From contig MNWS01000016.1 of assembly GCA_001872685.1 (NCBI GenBank), positions 1-33,208 of the forward strand: 33,208 bases of DNA, read 5' to 3'. This document shows positions 1-8,810 of the stretch, piece after piece. Made by a program: the position numbers and the translations under genes. Position 1 is the stretch's first letter, and every line of letters begins with the position of its first letter. The stretch is from Fidelibacterota bacterium CG1_02_48_14 (GTDB taxonomy: Bacteria; Fidelibacterota; UBA8477). The notes beneath the pieces were generated by a model, which was given only the letters and a program-made list of their open reading frames with translations, was not told where the DNA came from and did not search any database.

Positions 1-9
1 AATGAATAA

Positions 10-29
10 CCCCGGGGCAAGCCCCGAGG
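10..29. repeat. IS200/IS605-like end hairpin (CCCCGGGGCAAGCCCCGAGG), 3' side of tnpA
   Basis: Imperfect palindrome with CAAG centre just downstream of the tnpA stop (minus strand); a same-orientation homologue lies at 550-569. Confidence 0.75.
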
Positions 30-37
30 TATCTCTC

Positions 38-478
38 CTAAAACAGGTGAAGCTGCTCATCATAAATTTTGACATACTTCTTTCCTTGACTCTCAACATA
101 CCGTTTGATCACCTCTTCATTCCCATATTGACCTACCGTATTCGCGTAATAACCACTCGTCCAAAAATTACCGCCCCAAAGCTCATGCTTGATCTCTGCG
201 TGTCTTGACAATATCAGACGGCCTAATATACTCTTTATCGTTCGCACTATCTTTTCAACCGAGAACACCGGTATACTCTGAACCAAAAAGTGTACATGGT
301 CTTCGTCTGTTCCAATTTCAATGAAATTTATCTCATATCGGTCACTTATTTCAAGACAGGTCTCCCGGATTGTTTGGCCAACCGGCGCACTGATCACCTT
401 GCGACGATACTTTACCGGGAATACTAGATGATACAGTAAAAGTGTTTTGTTGTGCCGTTTATGGACATGCTCACTCAT
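38..478 (-). CDS. tnpA: IS200/IS605 family transposase TnpA (HUH Y1 transposase)
   Basis: 146 aa; YHLVFPVKYRRKVI N-terminal motif, HUH motif in DEDHVHFLVQ, and FWTSGYYANTVG...VIKRYVESQGKKY C-terminus typical of IS200-type TnpA. Confidence 0.93.
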   Translation of the reverse strand: MSEHVHKRHNKTLLLYHLVFPVKYRRKVISAPVGQTIRETCLEISDRYEINFIEIGTDEDHVHFLVQSIPVFSVEKIVRTIKSILGRLILSRHAEIKHELWGGNFWTSGYYANTVGQYGNEEVIKRYVESQGKKYVKIYDEQLHLF

Positions 479-516
479 CTCTAAACTTATCCACTAGCCG
501 GTTAACTACAACCTTC

Positions 517-536
517 TTGAAAACCCAGGTTTTCAA
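517..536. repeat. Near-perfect inverted repeat TTGAAAACC-CA-GGTTTTCAA upstream of tnpA
   Basis: 9-bp arms read directly from sequence; lies between the tnpA start and the end hairpin. Confidence 0.7.
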
Positions 537-549
537 ACTTTCCTATTTA

Positions 550-569
550 CCCCGAGGCAAGCCTCGAGG
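550..569. repeat. IS200/IS605-like end hairpin (CCCCGAGGCAAGCCTCGAGG), 5' side of tnpA
   Basis: Same architecture as 10-29 with a paired G-to-A / C-to-T substitution preserving the stem. Confidence 0.75.
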
Positions 570-655
570 AATTCTCTCGATTAAACAAGCAGAAGACTAA
601 ATTGTGAGTGCACTCATGCACTCGTCAATAACCCGCTTTTCCGGAAAATTTTGAA

Positions 656-1006
656 ATGACAAAACCGCGTATTTATACCATGAGCTTTGCGAGTGTCTAT
701 CCTCTCTATGTTGCCAAGGCAGAGAAAAAAGGACGAACAAAATCAGAGGTGGATGACATTATTCGGTGGCTGACCGGGTATAGTCACGATTCGTTTATAG
801 CGCAAGTGGACAACCAGACAGACATTGAGACCTTTTTTGCGGCAGCGCCACGACTCAATCCATCCCGGCGTTTGATTAAAGGGATGATATGTGGTGTCAG
901 GGTGGAAGAGATCGAAGAACCAACCATGCAGGAAATTCGCTATCTGGACAAGCTCATTGATGAGTTGGCTAAGGGGAAGGCAATGGAGAAAATTTTACGG
1001 ACTTGA
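656..1006 (+). CDS. DUF2200 family protein
   Basis: [38 protein letters not shown]...[48 protein letters not shown] is characteristic of this family. Confidence 0.9.
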   Translation: MTKPRIYTMSFASVYPLYVAKAEKKGRTKSEVDDIIRWLTGYSHDSFIAQVDNQTDIETFFAAAPRLNPSRRLIKGMICGVRVEEIEEPTMQEIRYLDKLIDELAKGKAMEKILRT

Positions 1007-1112
1007 TTTTTTGGTTTTTTTTACCGTTTTCGGGTACTGACGGATCAAGAAAATAGACACAAGAGTGAGGGGTTGCCTGTCCGGCTCAGACGGAGAGCTC
1101 GTGGCAACGGAA
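1002..1112 (+). repeat. Dispersed intergenic repeat, copy A
   Basis: Shares CTTGATTTTTTGGTT, TACTGACGGATCAAGAAAA and GGTTGCCT..GTCCGGCTCAGACG with the reverse complement of 29961-30235. Confidence 0.75.
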
Positions 1113-1174
1113 TAGCCCATCCGTAGTGGATTCCAAAAAAAATTGGTTTTCGCATTAGCCCAATCCGGTAGTCG

Positions 1175-1206
1175 GAAACCAGGTTGGCTGCGCGAAACCT
1201 GGTTTC
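1175..1206. repeat. Inverted repeat GAAACCAGGTT...AACCTGGTTTC
   Basis: 11-bp perfect arms with about 10-nt loop, between the convergent DUF2200 and EVE genes; possible terminator but no clear T-tract. Confidence 0.6.
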
Positions 1207-1212
1207 AGCGCA

Positions 1213-1683
1213 TCACTGAATAAGCGCAAGTAGAATCTCCGCTTCTGTCCGGGTCACGGGCTGGATTGATAAACGCTGGCCCTTTTGTAGTAACCGCATA
1301 TTCGACAATTCGGGAATTCTGCGTAATTGATTCAGCGTGAGTGGTTCATCAAACTTCCGAATAAAGGTGACATCTACCATGAACCAACGGGGATTTTGTG
1401 GATTTGATTTGGGATCAAAGTGATCGTTTTCCGGGTCGTATTGGGTATGATCCGGGTAGGCTTCCCGGGTGATTTCCGCCAATCCTGCAATAGCCATAGG
1501 TTCCACCCGACTGTGGTAGATGAAAACGAGATCTCCTATTTTCACATCATCCCTAAGGAAATTCCGGGCTTGATAATTACGAACACCATCCCAATGGTCG
1601 GTTCGCTTTTTCGCTAAGTCGTCGATGGAATAACACGCCGGCTCTGTTTTAAACAGCCAATATTGCGGGGACATTTTCTTCAC
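1213..1683 (-). CDS. EVE domain-containing protein
   Basis: YWLFKTEP...YSIDDL...WDGVRNYQARNFLRDDVKIGDLVFIYHSR...PRWFMVDVTF motifs of the EVE (PUA-like) family. Confidence 0.93.
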   Translation of the reverse strand: MKKMSPQYWLFKTEPACYSIDDLAKKRTDHWDGVRNYQARNFLRDDVKIGDLVFIYHSRVEPMAIAGLAEITREAYPDHTQYDPENDHFDPKSNPQNPRWFMVDVTFIRKFDEPLTLNQLRRIPELSNMRLLQKGQRLSIQPVTRTEAEILLALIQ

Positions 1684-1724
1684 CTGGGTTTTGATTTATG
1701 GGAAGTCAGTTGATATTTATCGAG

Positions 1725-2309
1725 TTAGTTGTGGGATAACTCACGCAGCTCATCGCGAATCATCGCTGCCATTTCATAATCCTCGACCTGGATAGCCGAG
1801 GCTAGTTTCTGTTCCAGGTCATACCGCTTCTTGGCGACGATTGCAAGTTTATCCATCCGGGATATGAGCTCCAAATCCGACTCCCCCGTCCCGGTGGTGC
1901 CTTTGGGCGCGATGGTGACACCGGCCTCATCCATGATCCATTCTTCTACGAAAATGGGCGCTTTGGTCCGGATCGCGATGGCGATGGCATCGCTGGGGCG
2001 CGCATCAATTTCCTCTAATCCGCCGACCTTTCGGACCATTAGTTTCGCGTAAAATGTCCCCTCTTTCAGATCCGAAATGACGATGGAATCCAAGCCGAAG
2101 GCCAGTTCCTCAATCACTTTGGAAAGCAAATCATGGGTCATGGGGCGCGGTAAATCAATCCCCTCCATAGCCAGAGCAATAGCCTGAGCTTCGAACTGCC
2201 CCACCATCACCGGTAATTGGCGCGTGGCGTGTTCACCCGCTTGTAACAGAAGGGTGTACCCATTACTGGGTGCGTAAAAAATGATGCTTTTTATGAAGAT
2301 TTCGATCAT
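1725..2309 (-). CDS. Bifunctional nuclease (BFN/DUF151) domain protein with C-terminal UvrB/UvrC motif
   Basis: LPVMVGQFEAQAIALAMEG...RPMTHDLL and DARPSDAIAIAIRTKAPIFVEE are BFN hallmarks; YEMAAMIRDELREL matches a UVR motif. Confidence 0.92.
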   Translation of the reverse strand: MIEIFIKSIIFYAPSNGYTLLLQAGEHATRQLPVMVGQFEAQAIALAMEGIDLPRPMTHDLLSKVIEELAFGLDSIVISDLKEGTFYAKLMVRKVGGLEEIDARPSDAIAIAIRTKAPIFVEEWIMDEAGVTIAPKGTTGTGESDLELISRMDKLAIVAKKRYDLEQKLASAIQVEDYEMAAMIRDELRELSHN

Positions 2310-2368
2310 TGATTCACCGACATGAAATTATCTGAAAGGCCAGGCAGTGTCAAGACTCCATCCGGGAA

Positions 2369-3427
2369 TCAGACCGTTGCCAGATACGCTTTCAATTCGT
2401 CAATAGCTGTGACCGGAGTTGGGTCTTCCTGATTCAACAAAGCCAGATAGAAACTCGTGAAATCGCCCAGTTGGACCAGTGACAGCATCCTTGAAACAAC
2501 ATTCGAACCATGAGACTGGAGATAGTAAATGCCGCCACTCAGACGAGAGATCATGCGACCGGTTTTATCCATGCGCACGGAGACGCGCTCATCATCGTCC
2601 TCATCCTGCAGATGAACCACCACAATTTTATTGAGCAAATCCGGCATTTGACGCCAGCCCACAATTTCGTTGTGGTTCATTTCAGGGTAGACATTATGGT
2701 AGGCCAACATCTTCGCATTTTCGCTGATCTGGCCTTTCCAGCGAATTCCCACGGGAGCCAGGACGCCGGGACCCGTATAAATGATTGGGAGTTTGTTTTC
2801 CAGCGCTCGCGCCAATTCAAACGCCCTGCCCCCTACTTCACAGGGTAGTAAGGGATGTATGTTGAATTCAGTTTCCTGAACAATGCTGCGAATCCATTTA
2901 TCCATGGGCAAGTTCATGAGTCCTAACTTCCAGAACGCGGTAATTTGAGCCATGAACAGGTAACCAAATGCTGCCCGCGGTGGGAGTCCGCCGGGAACGA
3001 TAATGGTGTCAACACCTGCGGATTGAGCGACTTCACTGAGTTTGCCACCACTGGTAATCGCGATAAAAGCGGCCTTCCGGGCAATCGCCTGATTCAGTGC
3101 GGACAGTGTTTCCTCGGTATTGCCTGAATAAGAAACCGCCACCACCAGGGTGTTTTGATCAACCCAGGAGGGAGTCTGATAATTGCGAAAGATGAAAAAT
3201 GGAACTTTGCCGAAATCATGTGCCAGACCAACACTCATCTCGCCACCAATCGCCGACCCGCCCATCCCCAAAATGACAACCTGATTGATGCTTTTGGTCG
3301 GTGTTATAAAGGTGTGTTTATCAACCAGATCATATGCTGTTTGCAGATGTTGCGGAAAATTTTTAAGATGATCCAGCATGTTCTGACGATCCAGAGTCGA
3401 TACAAGATGTTGCAGGTGGTTTACCAT
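2369..3427 (-). CDS. Bifunctional phosphoglucose/phosphomannose isomerase (SIS domain)
   Basis: GMGGSAIGGEMS, VAVSYSGNTEETLSAL, NHNEIVGW motifs. Confidence 0.92.
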   Translation of the reverse strand: MVNHLQHLVSTLDRQNMLDHLKNFPQHLQTAYDLVDKHTFITPTKSINQVVILGMGGSAIGGEMSVGLAHDFGKVPFFIFRNYQTPSWVDQNTLVVAVSYSGNTEETLSALNQAIARKAAFIAITSGGKLSEVAQSAGVDTIIVPGGLPPRAAFGYLFMAQITAFWKLGLMNLPMDKWIRSIVQETEFNIHPLLPCEVGGRAFELARALENKLPIIYTGPGVLAPVGIRWKGQISENAKMLAYHNVYPEMNHNEIVGWRQMPDLLNKIVVVHLQDEDDDERVSVRMDKTGRMISRLSGGIYYLQSHGSNVVSRMLSLVQLGDFTSFYLALLNQEDPTPVTAIDELKAYLATV

Positions 3428-3438
3428 TCAGACGCTCC

Positions 3439-4428
3439 TCACGATTTTCGATGAAGAATTAAGGTTAATAAGGCTTTCAGTGATTCCGGATTTTGAAATC
3501 CACTCAAATTTATCCTCTCGTTAGCCGTATCCAGCCATTGCTGGATTCGATGACTGGCACGATCAATCGTTCCGGTAGAATTCATCCACTCGCGAACCAA
3601 GGCAACGCGGGCTTCATCAGACAAATCCTGATTCGCTTTTACAGAAGCCCATTCCTCGCTTGCTGATGCCGGCAAATGGTACCACAAGTCGATCCAGAGC
3701 CAGGTTTTTTTCTCATTGAGAATGTCACTGCCCAGACTCTTTCCCATGGTGGCGCTGGAGGATGTCACCTCCAGAAGATCATCCTGCATCTGGAAGGCGC
3801 GACCGGTGAGAAGCGCGATCTCTCCCAAAGCAATTGACTGCTCTTCGGAACCACCACCGACCAAACCTCCCAAATAGGCCGAGAGATTCAATAGTGCCCC
3901 GGTTTTCGCATCAATCATTTTGTCGTAATCCGAAACTTCAATATGCTTCTGATTCTCGAACTGCATGTCCCAGGCCTGACCTTCACACACCGCAAACCCA
4001 TATTTGTTAAAGGCTTCAAACGCGCGTTTCAGGATATTTTCCGGAAGCTGCGTAAGTAGTCGGTAGGCATAAATCAGGAGAGCGTCGCCACCCAACAGCG
4101 CTCGGTTCAGATCAAAGGCTGAATGAACAGCCGGGCGTCCCCGGCGCATGGTGTCGTGGTCCATGATGTCATCGTGAACGAGTGTAAAAAGATGGAAAAC
4201 CTCAACTGCCGCGGCTGCATTCAGGGCATTACGCCACTCCCCGCCTACTGCCTCCGTCCCGGCAAAAACGAACGCCGGGCGCAATCGTTTGCCCTTGCTT
4301 TCCAATGCATAACGGATGGGTTCGTAGAGATAACCGGGTTCACGAGGAAACGGTGCCCGTTCCAGTTTGATCTTTAGGGCATCTTGCCATTCCAGCAGAC
4401 GCTCTTCAAAATGATCGGTTACTGACAT
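3439..4428 (-). CDS. Polyprenyl synthetase family protein
   Basis: First Asp-rich motif LVHDDIMDHD, second QMQDDLLEV, GKRLRPAFV. Confidence 0.93.
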   Translation of the reverse strand: MSVTDHFEERLLEWQDALKIKLERAPFPREPGYLYEPIRYALESKGKRLRPAFVFAGTEAVGGEWRNALNAAAAVEVFHLFTLVHDDIMDHDTMRRGRPAVHSAFDLNRALLGGDALLIYAYRLLTQLPENILKRAFEAFNKYGFAVCEGQAWDMQFENQKHIEVSDYDKMIDAKTGALLNLSAYLGGLVGGGSEEQSIALGEIALLTGRAFQMQDDLLEVTSSSATMGKSLGSDILNEKKTWLWIDLWYHLPASASEEWASVKANQDLSDEARVALVREWMNSTGTIDRASHRIQQWLDTANERINLSGFQNPESLKALLTLILHRKS

Positions 4429-4498
4429 TCGCTTTCCCGGGAGTATGAGGTGGAAACCTGCATGTTATTTTGAAGAAGCCCTTTTGAGGAAAAATTAC

Positions 4499-5869
4499 TT
4501 AATGCTCTTCATCCAGGGAGATGTCACCAAATTCCTGAAGCTTTGAGATGACGATATTTTGAATTTCGTCCATACGCTCCTGAGTTCTGGCTTCAAAGCG
4601 GCAAACGATTACCGGTTGCGTATTGGATGCGCGTACCAATCCCCAGCCGTCGCCAAACCGGATGCGCACACCATCCACCGCCACGCAATCGTAATTTGCC
4701 CTGAAGAAATCATGCGCTTTGTCTGCTATGATGAATTTTTCTTCGTCCGTGGGACAACTGAGACGCATCTCCGGCGTTGAGAAATACTTCGGCAAGGTTG
4801 CCATCATTTCGGAGAGTGTTTCGGTTTTACGGCTGATCAGTTCCAGCATGCGAGCGCCGTTGTAAATGGCATCATCGAATCCAAAATATTTGTCAGCAAA
4901 GAACAGATGGCCGCTCATTTCACCACCAAACGGTGATTTCAACTCACGCATTTTATCCTTGATGAGTGAATGACCCGTCTTGTACATCACCGGCGTACCG
5001 CCATATTCGGTGATTTTTTCCTCCAACGCTTGAGAACATTTGACATCAAAAACGATGTGATCAGCTTTGGATTTAATGACATCTTGGGCGAATAAAATCA
5101 TCTGGTAATCGGCTAAAATGACCTCGCCGGTTTCATCAATCACACCCAGACGGTCGGCATCACCATCAAATGCGATTCCAACATCATAGCCGCCCTTGCG
5201 AATCTCCTTGCGCAAATCTTCCAGGTTTTTCATGACAGTGGGGTCGGGATGGTGATTTGGGAAGGTGCCATCAACCTCACAGAAAAGTTCGGTGACCTCG
5301 CAACCCAGTTTTTTGTAAATCTCCACCGCACACAACGCTCCGGCAGCATTCCCGCAGTCTACTGCGATCCGCATGGGACGCTTGAGTTGAATTTTTTCAA
5401 CGACATTCTGAATGTATTCCGGCATCAGATTGTATTCACTGGCGCTGCCATTTCCTGTCTCAAAATCATTGTTATCAATGAGTTCCCGCATGGCCTGAAT
5501 GTCCTCACCAAAAAAGGCGCGTTTTTCAAAGGTGAGTTTGAATCCGTTGAATTCCGGTGGGTTGTGACTGCCTGTAATCTGGCAAGCGCCGTCAACATCC
5601 ACTAAATGGTAAACGCTGAAATAATTTGCCGGCGTTGGTAAGATACCAATATCCACCACATGAATGCCGGTAGACAGAACACCAATGGAAAAGCTTTTTT
5701 TCAGTTCTGGTGTGGTGAGTCGGACATCGCCGGAAAGACTGATTTTCTTCCCGCCACGGCGTTTGACAATGGTTCCAAATGCCTGACCAAGTTTTACCAC
5801 AACATCCGGGGGGAAATCTTCGGCAACCTTGCCGCGAATATCGTATTGACGAAAAATGTAGGGGTTCAT
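4499..5869 (-). CDS. Phosphomannomutase/phosphoglucomutase
   Basis: IFRQYDIRG, TGSHNPPEFNGFKLT, AFDGDADRLGVIDE, GGEMSGHLFF motifs of alpha-D-phosphohexomutases. Confidence 0.95.
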   Translation of the reverse strand: MNPYIFRQYDIRGKVAEDFPPDVVVKLGQAFGTIVKRRGGKKISLSGDVRLTTPELKKSFSIGVLSTGIHVVDIGILPTPANYFSVYHLVDVDGACQITGSHNPPEFNGFKLTFEKRAFFGEDIQAMRELIDNNDFETGNGSASEYNLMPEYIQNVVEKIQLKRPMRIAVDCGNAAGALCAVEIYKKLGCEVTELFCEVDGTFPNHHPDPTVMKNLEDLRKEIRKGGYDVGIAFDGDADRLGVIDETGEVILADYQMILFAQDVIKSKADHIVFDVKCSQALEEKITEYGGTPVMYKTGHSLIKDKMRELKSPFGGEMSGHLFFADKYFGFDDAIYNGARMLELISRKTETLSEMMATLPKYFSTPEMRLSCPTDEEKFIIADKAHDFFRANYDCVAVDGVRIRFGDGWGLVRASNTQPVIVCRFEARTQERMDEIQNIVISKLQEFGDISLDEEH

Positions 5870-5871
5870 TT

Positions 5872-6795
5872 TTATTGTTTCTCCAATTCTGAAATTGCTT
5901 TGCGCACATTACCTCCAAAACGATCCAAATACGCGTGTGCCTGCTCGGGAGACACGCCACCTTTTTTCATGACCAACGCAACTTTCACAAACTTGTTCGC
6001 CTGGTCGAGTAACTCGCTGGCTTCATCATAGGGACATTCGGTAATTGATGCAATAATTCGTCGAGCACGATCGGTCAATTTATAATTTGTGGCTTTTAAA
6101 TCCACCATCAAATTCTCATAAACCTTTCCCATTTTGATCATGGCCGCTGTTGTGATCATGTTCAGGACAAGTTTGGTTGCGGTGCCGGCTTTCATCCGCG
6201 TACTGCCGGTGACAACCTCCGGACCAACTTGCGGAGCGATGATGATGTCAGCATCTACGGATATATCGGCCGGATTGACACAGGTAAAGAAAATCGTTTT
6301 CGCGCCCATTAATCTAGCTTCGGTGAGCGCACCCAGGACATAGGGTGTGACGCCACTCGTGGCAATACCCATCACCACATCTTCCGGGATGACGCCGATC
6401 TCCTGCATCAATGCTGCGCCATTTTCGGGAAAATCTTCCGCGCCTTCAATGGCTGAGCGCAGGGCTTTGTCACCACCGGCGATGAATCCCTGAACCAACT
6501 CGGGTGAGGCATTATAGGTTGGTGGAATTTCTGAGGCGTCCAGTATACCCAATCGGCCACTGGTACCTGCCCCCACATAAATCAGACGGCCGCCATTCTG
6601 GAAAGCGTCAATCACCAATTGCGTGGCTTGCTCAATATGCTGAATTTCTCCGGCGATAATGCCCGGAATTTTCTGATCCTCAGCATTAATTATTTCGAGA
6701 ATTTCAACGATTGGTTTTGCATCAATGTCGCGGCTGGCCAGGTTGCGTTGCTCGGTTAACAAATTACCGTGTACAATTTTTCGAGTTTCCATCAT
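5872..6795 (-). CDS. murQ: N-acetylmuramic acid 6-phosphate etherase
   Basis: GGRLIYVGAGTSGRLGILDASEIPPTY, GPEVVTGSTRMKAGTATKLVLNMITTAAMIKMGKVYENLMVD motifs. Confidence 0.96.
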   Translation of the reverse strand: MMETRKIVHGNLLTEQRNLASRDIDAKPIVEILEIINAEDQKIPGIIAGEIQHIEQATQLVIDAFQNGGRLIYVGAGTSGRLGILDASEIPPTYNASPELVQGFIAGGDKALRSAIEGAEDFPENGAALMQEIGVIPEDVVMGIATSGVTPYVLGALTEARLMGAKTIFFTCVNPADISVDADIIIAPQVGPEVVTGSTRMKAGTATKLVLNMITTAAMIKMGKVYENLMVDLKATNYKLTDRARRIIASITECPYDEASELLDQANKFVKVALVMKKGGVSPEQAHAYLDRFGGNVRKAISELEKQ

Positions 6796-7511
6796 CTCCC
6801 ATCGTCCGCATTTTGAACCGTCTGAATGGCGGAAAATTCAGCCTTTAATTCCTGCGGAATGATAAAGGCAAACAGGTTAGTTAGCCAGATGATATCATCC
6901 TCAGACCACCCAACATTAGCCATTCCCCGGCGGTGTGCTTTGAACTGATTCACCATTCCCGTGACCATTAAAGCGACTAAAACAGCCCACTCCCGATATT
7001 TCAACTCCAACCCGGTCCGGGATAAAACCCGACCATATCCATCCGCCAACATCCATTGAGTCAGATCAGGGTGTAGCCGATTCATATTGACTAAAAGTCT
7101 GTCGAATTTCGTGCCATAAATTGTCTGGCACGTGATAGCCCCCTGTTTTTCCGACGGAAAGCGTTGGTGATTCTTTGGCGGTGTATTCTCGGGTGTTAAT
7201 TTTCGCAACACCGTCAAAGCTTCGATGGTCCGTGGAAAACCGGCAAAGAGCAGGGTTTGCAGGATGACTTCCTCAACCTCCGTGATTGAAACATGATCCG
7301 AATTAAATGTCATTTTAAGCCAGTCTGATAGGATCCGGGGTTTATGATCCGCCGTCAAACCGCTTACCCCGCCAAGAATGACTGCCTTGAGCAAATGATC
7401 CGGAATTTTTCCCGTTGTGACCCAATCTGTCAAAAGGGGCCAGGAAAGGAGCGTTTTAATTAATTCCGGAGTTACCATTGATTCCAAATTTCTATTCATT
7501 TTATTGACCAT
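6792..7511 (-). CDS. Carboxymuconolactone decarboxylase-like (AhpD/CMD fold) protein
   Basis: Tandem CMD-like segments (EEVILQTLLFAGFPRTIEAL; LELKYREWAVLVALMVTGMVNQFKAHRRGMANVGWSEDDI); 4-nt overlap with murQ. Confidence 0.7.
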   Translation of the reverse strand: MVNKMNRNLESMVTPELIKTLLSWPLLTDWVTTGKIPDHLLKAVILGGVSGLTADHKPRILSDWLKMTFNSDHVSITEVEEVILQTLLFAGFPRTIEALTVLRKLTPENTPPKNHQRFPSEKQGAITCQTIYGTKFDRLLVNMNRLHPDLTQWMLADGYGRVLSRTGLELKYREWAVLVALMVTGMVNQFKAHRRGMANVGWSEDDIIWLTNLFAFIIPQELKAEFSAIQTVQNADDGR

Positions 7512-7598
7512 TTTCCCAATTGTCCGCTCCCTATTATCCCATTATACTTAAAGCGATGCAAGGATTATCCAGGTTCAACCTCAGCAACTGAAATAAAC

Positions 7599-8810
7599 AT
7601 GGCAATTGAAATCACACTAGCGGTTATAGGGCTTATTTTGAGCGCACTTTTTTCAGGTGCTGAAATCGCCTTGTTGTCAGCAAACCCGTTACAAATTGAG
7701 GTTTGGAACAAGCAAGGAATCAGTGGTTCCGGCTCGGCACTCCGGGCGACCCGGAATTCTGAAGTATTTTTAACCACCTCTTTAATCGGGATCAACATTG
7801 CCAATGTTCTGACAACCTCCTTTGCAACGATTATGCTCTATGTCTATATCCCCTATAAATGGTTGGTGGTCGTCATCGTCTCGATTGTGATACTGTTAGT
7901 CGGGGAAATTTTCCCTAAGACCATATTCCGCGAATTCCCCAACGCCTCCATGCTCTTTTTCGGGCGGTTTGTCCAAATATTCCAAATTGCCTTTTTCCCG
8001 TTGATCTGGATTTTGAGCTGGTATCGCCTTATTGTGCTGAAAAGCAGTACGCCGGACGCATCCCTCACCAGCATGGACCGGAACGAACTACAGCTCCTTT
8101 TCCACCAGGTGAAGGACACACACAGTGAGGAGGTTGATGTCCACGAGCGACAGACGATTGCCCGGATTTTCAAGTTCCGGAACCGCACAGTAGGTGAGAT
8201 CATGACTCAGCGACCGGACATCACGGCTGTTCCGGTGACTGCAAGTATCGCTGAAGTAGAATCGGCATTTCTCGAATCAGGCTATTCCAAATTGCCGGTT
8301 TATGACCAGACGATTGACAACATTATTGGCGTCGTTTTTCTACACGATTTTTTCCAAAACCCGAAAATCCTCTCTGAAATCGTTCGTGAAACCTATTTTG
8401 TTCCGGAAAGCAAACAGGCTGAAGAACTCCTGCAGGAATTCAAACACAACCGTATCAGCATGGCAATTGTCATTGACGAATTCGGCGGTACCGCCGGACT
8501 CGTAACCATGGAAGATTTGTCGGAAGAATTATTCGGTGAATTCACGGATGCCTTTGATGGAGCAGCAGATCCGGTCCAAATTCTGGAGCAAGGGCTGCTG
8601 GTGAACGGAAATGCCGAAGTTGAACTGCTGAATAATCAGTACAAACTCAATATTCCCCCGGGTGACTATGAGACACTGGCTGGATTTTTAATCGAATCCC
8701 TGGGTCATATACCCTTGAAAAATGAGACATTTGAAACCGAAAATCACCGCTATGTGATCTCCTCTGCCTCCCCTACCCGCATCGAAAAAATCTTTATTCA
8801 ATCGACTTAA
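7599..8810 (+). CDS. Hemolysin-family / CNNM (DUF21)-CBS-CorC_HlyC membrane protein
   Basis: N-terminal DUF21 membrane region (LFSGAEIALLSA; GEIFPKT), CBS pair (EIMTQRPDITAVPV; MAIVIDEFGGTAGLVTMEDLSEELFGE), CorC C-terminal domain. Confidence 0.95.
   Translation: MAIEITLAVIGLILSALFSGAEIALLSANPLQIEVWNKQGISGSGSALRATRNSEVFLTTSLIGINIANVLTTSFATIMLYVYIPYKWLVVVIVSIVILLVGEIFPKTIFREFPNASMLFFGRFVQIFQIAFFPLIWILSWYRLIVLKSSTPDASLTSMDRNELQLLFHQVKDTHSEEVDVHERQTIARIFKFRNRTVGEIMTQRPDITAVPVTASIAEVESAFLESGYSKLPVYDQTIDNIIGVVFLHDFFQNPKILSEIVRETYFVPESKQAEELLQEFKHNRISMAIVIDEFGGTAGLVTMEDLSEELFGEFTDAFDGAADPVQILEQGLLVNGNAEVELLNNQYKLNIPPGDYETLAGFLIESLGHIPLKNETFETENHRYVISSASPTRIEKIFIQST

Larger units (their letters stand above)
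10..569 (-). mobile_element. IS200/IS605-type insertion sequence, single tnpA, bounded by end hairpins
   Basis: tnpA flanked on both sides by related hairpins (10-29 and 550-569) with conserved TCTCTC-containing flank; exact cleavage sites not determined. Confidence 0.75.

Noticed and set aside
2-208. 68-aa plus-strand ORF at the window start
   Set aside because: Antisense to tnpA and starts in the IS end hairpin region.
5592-5960. 122-aa minus-strand ORF
   Set aside because: Alternate frame inside the phosphomannomutase gene, running into the 3' end of murQ; no coding support.
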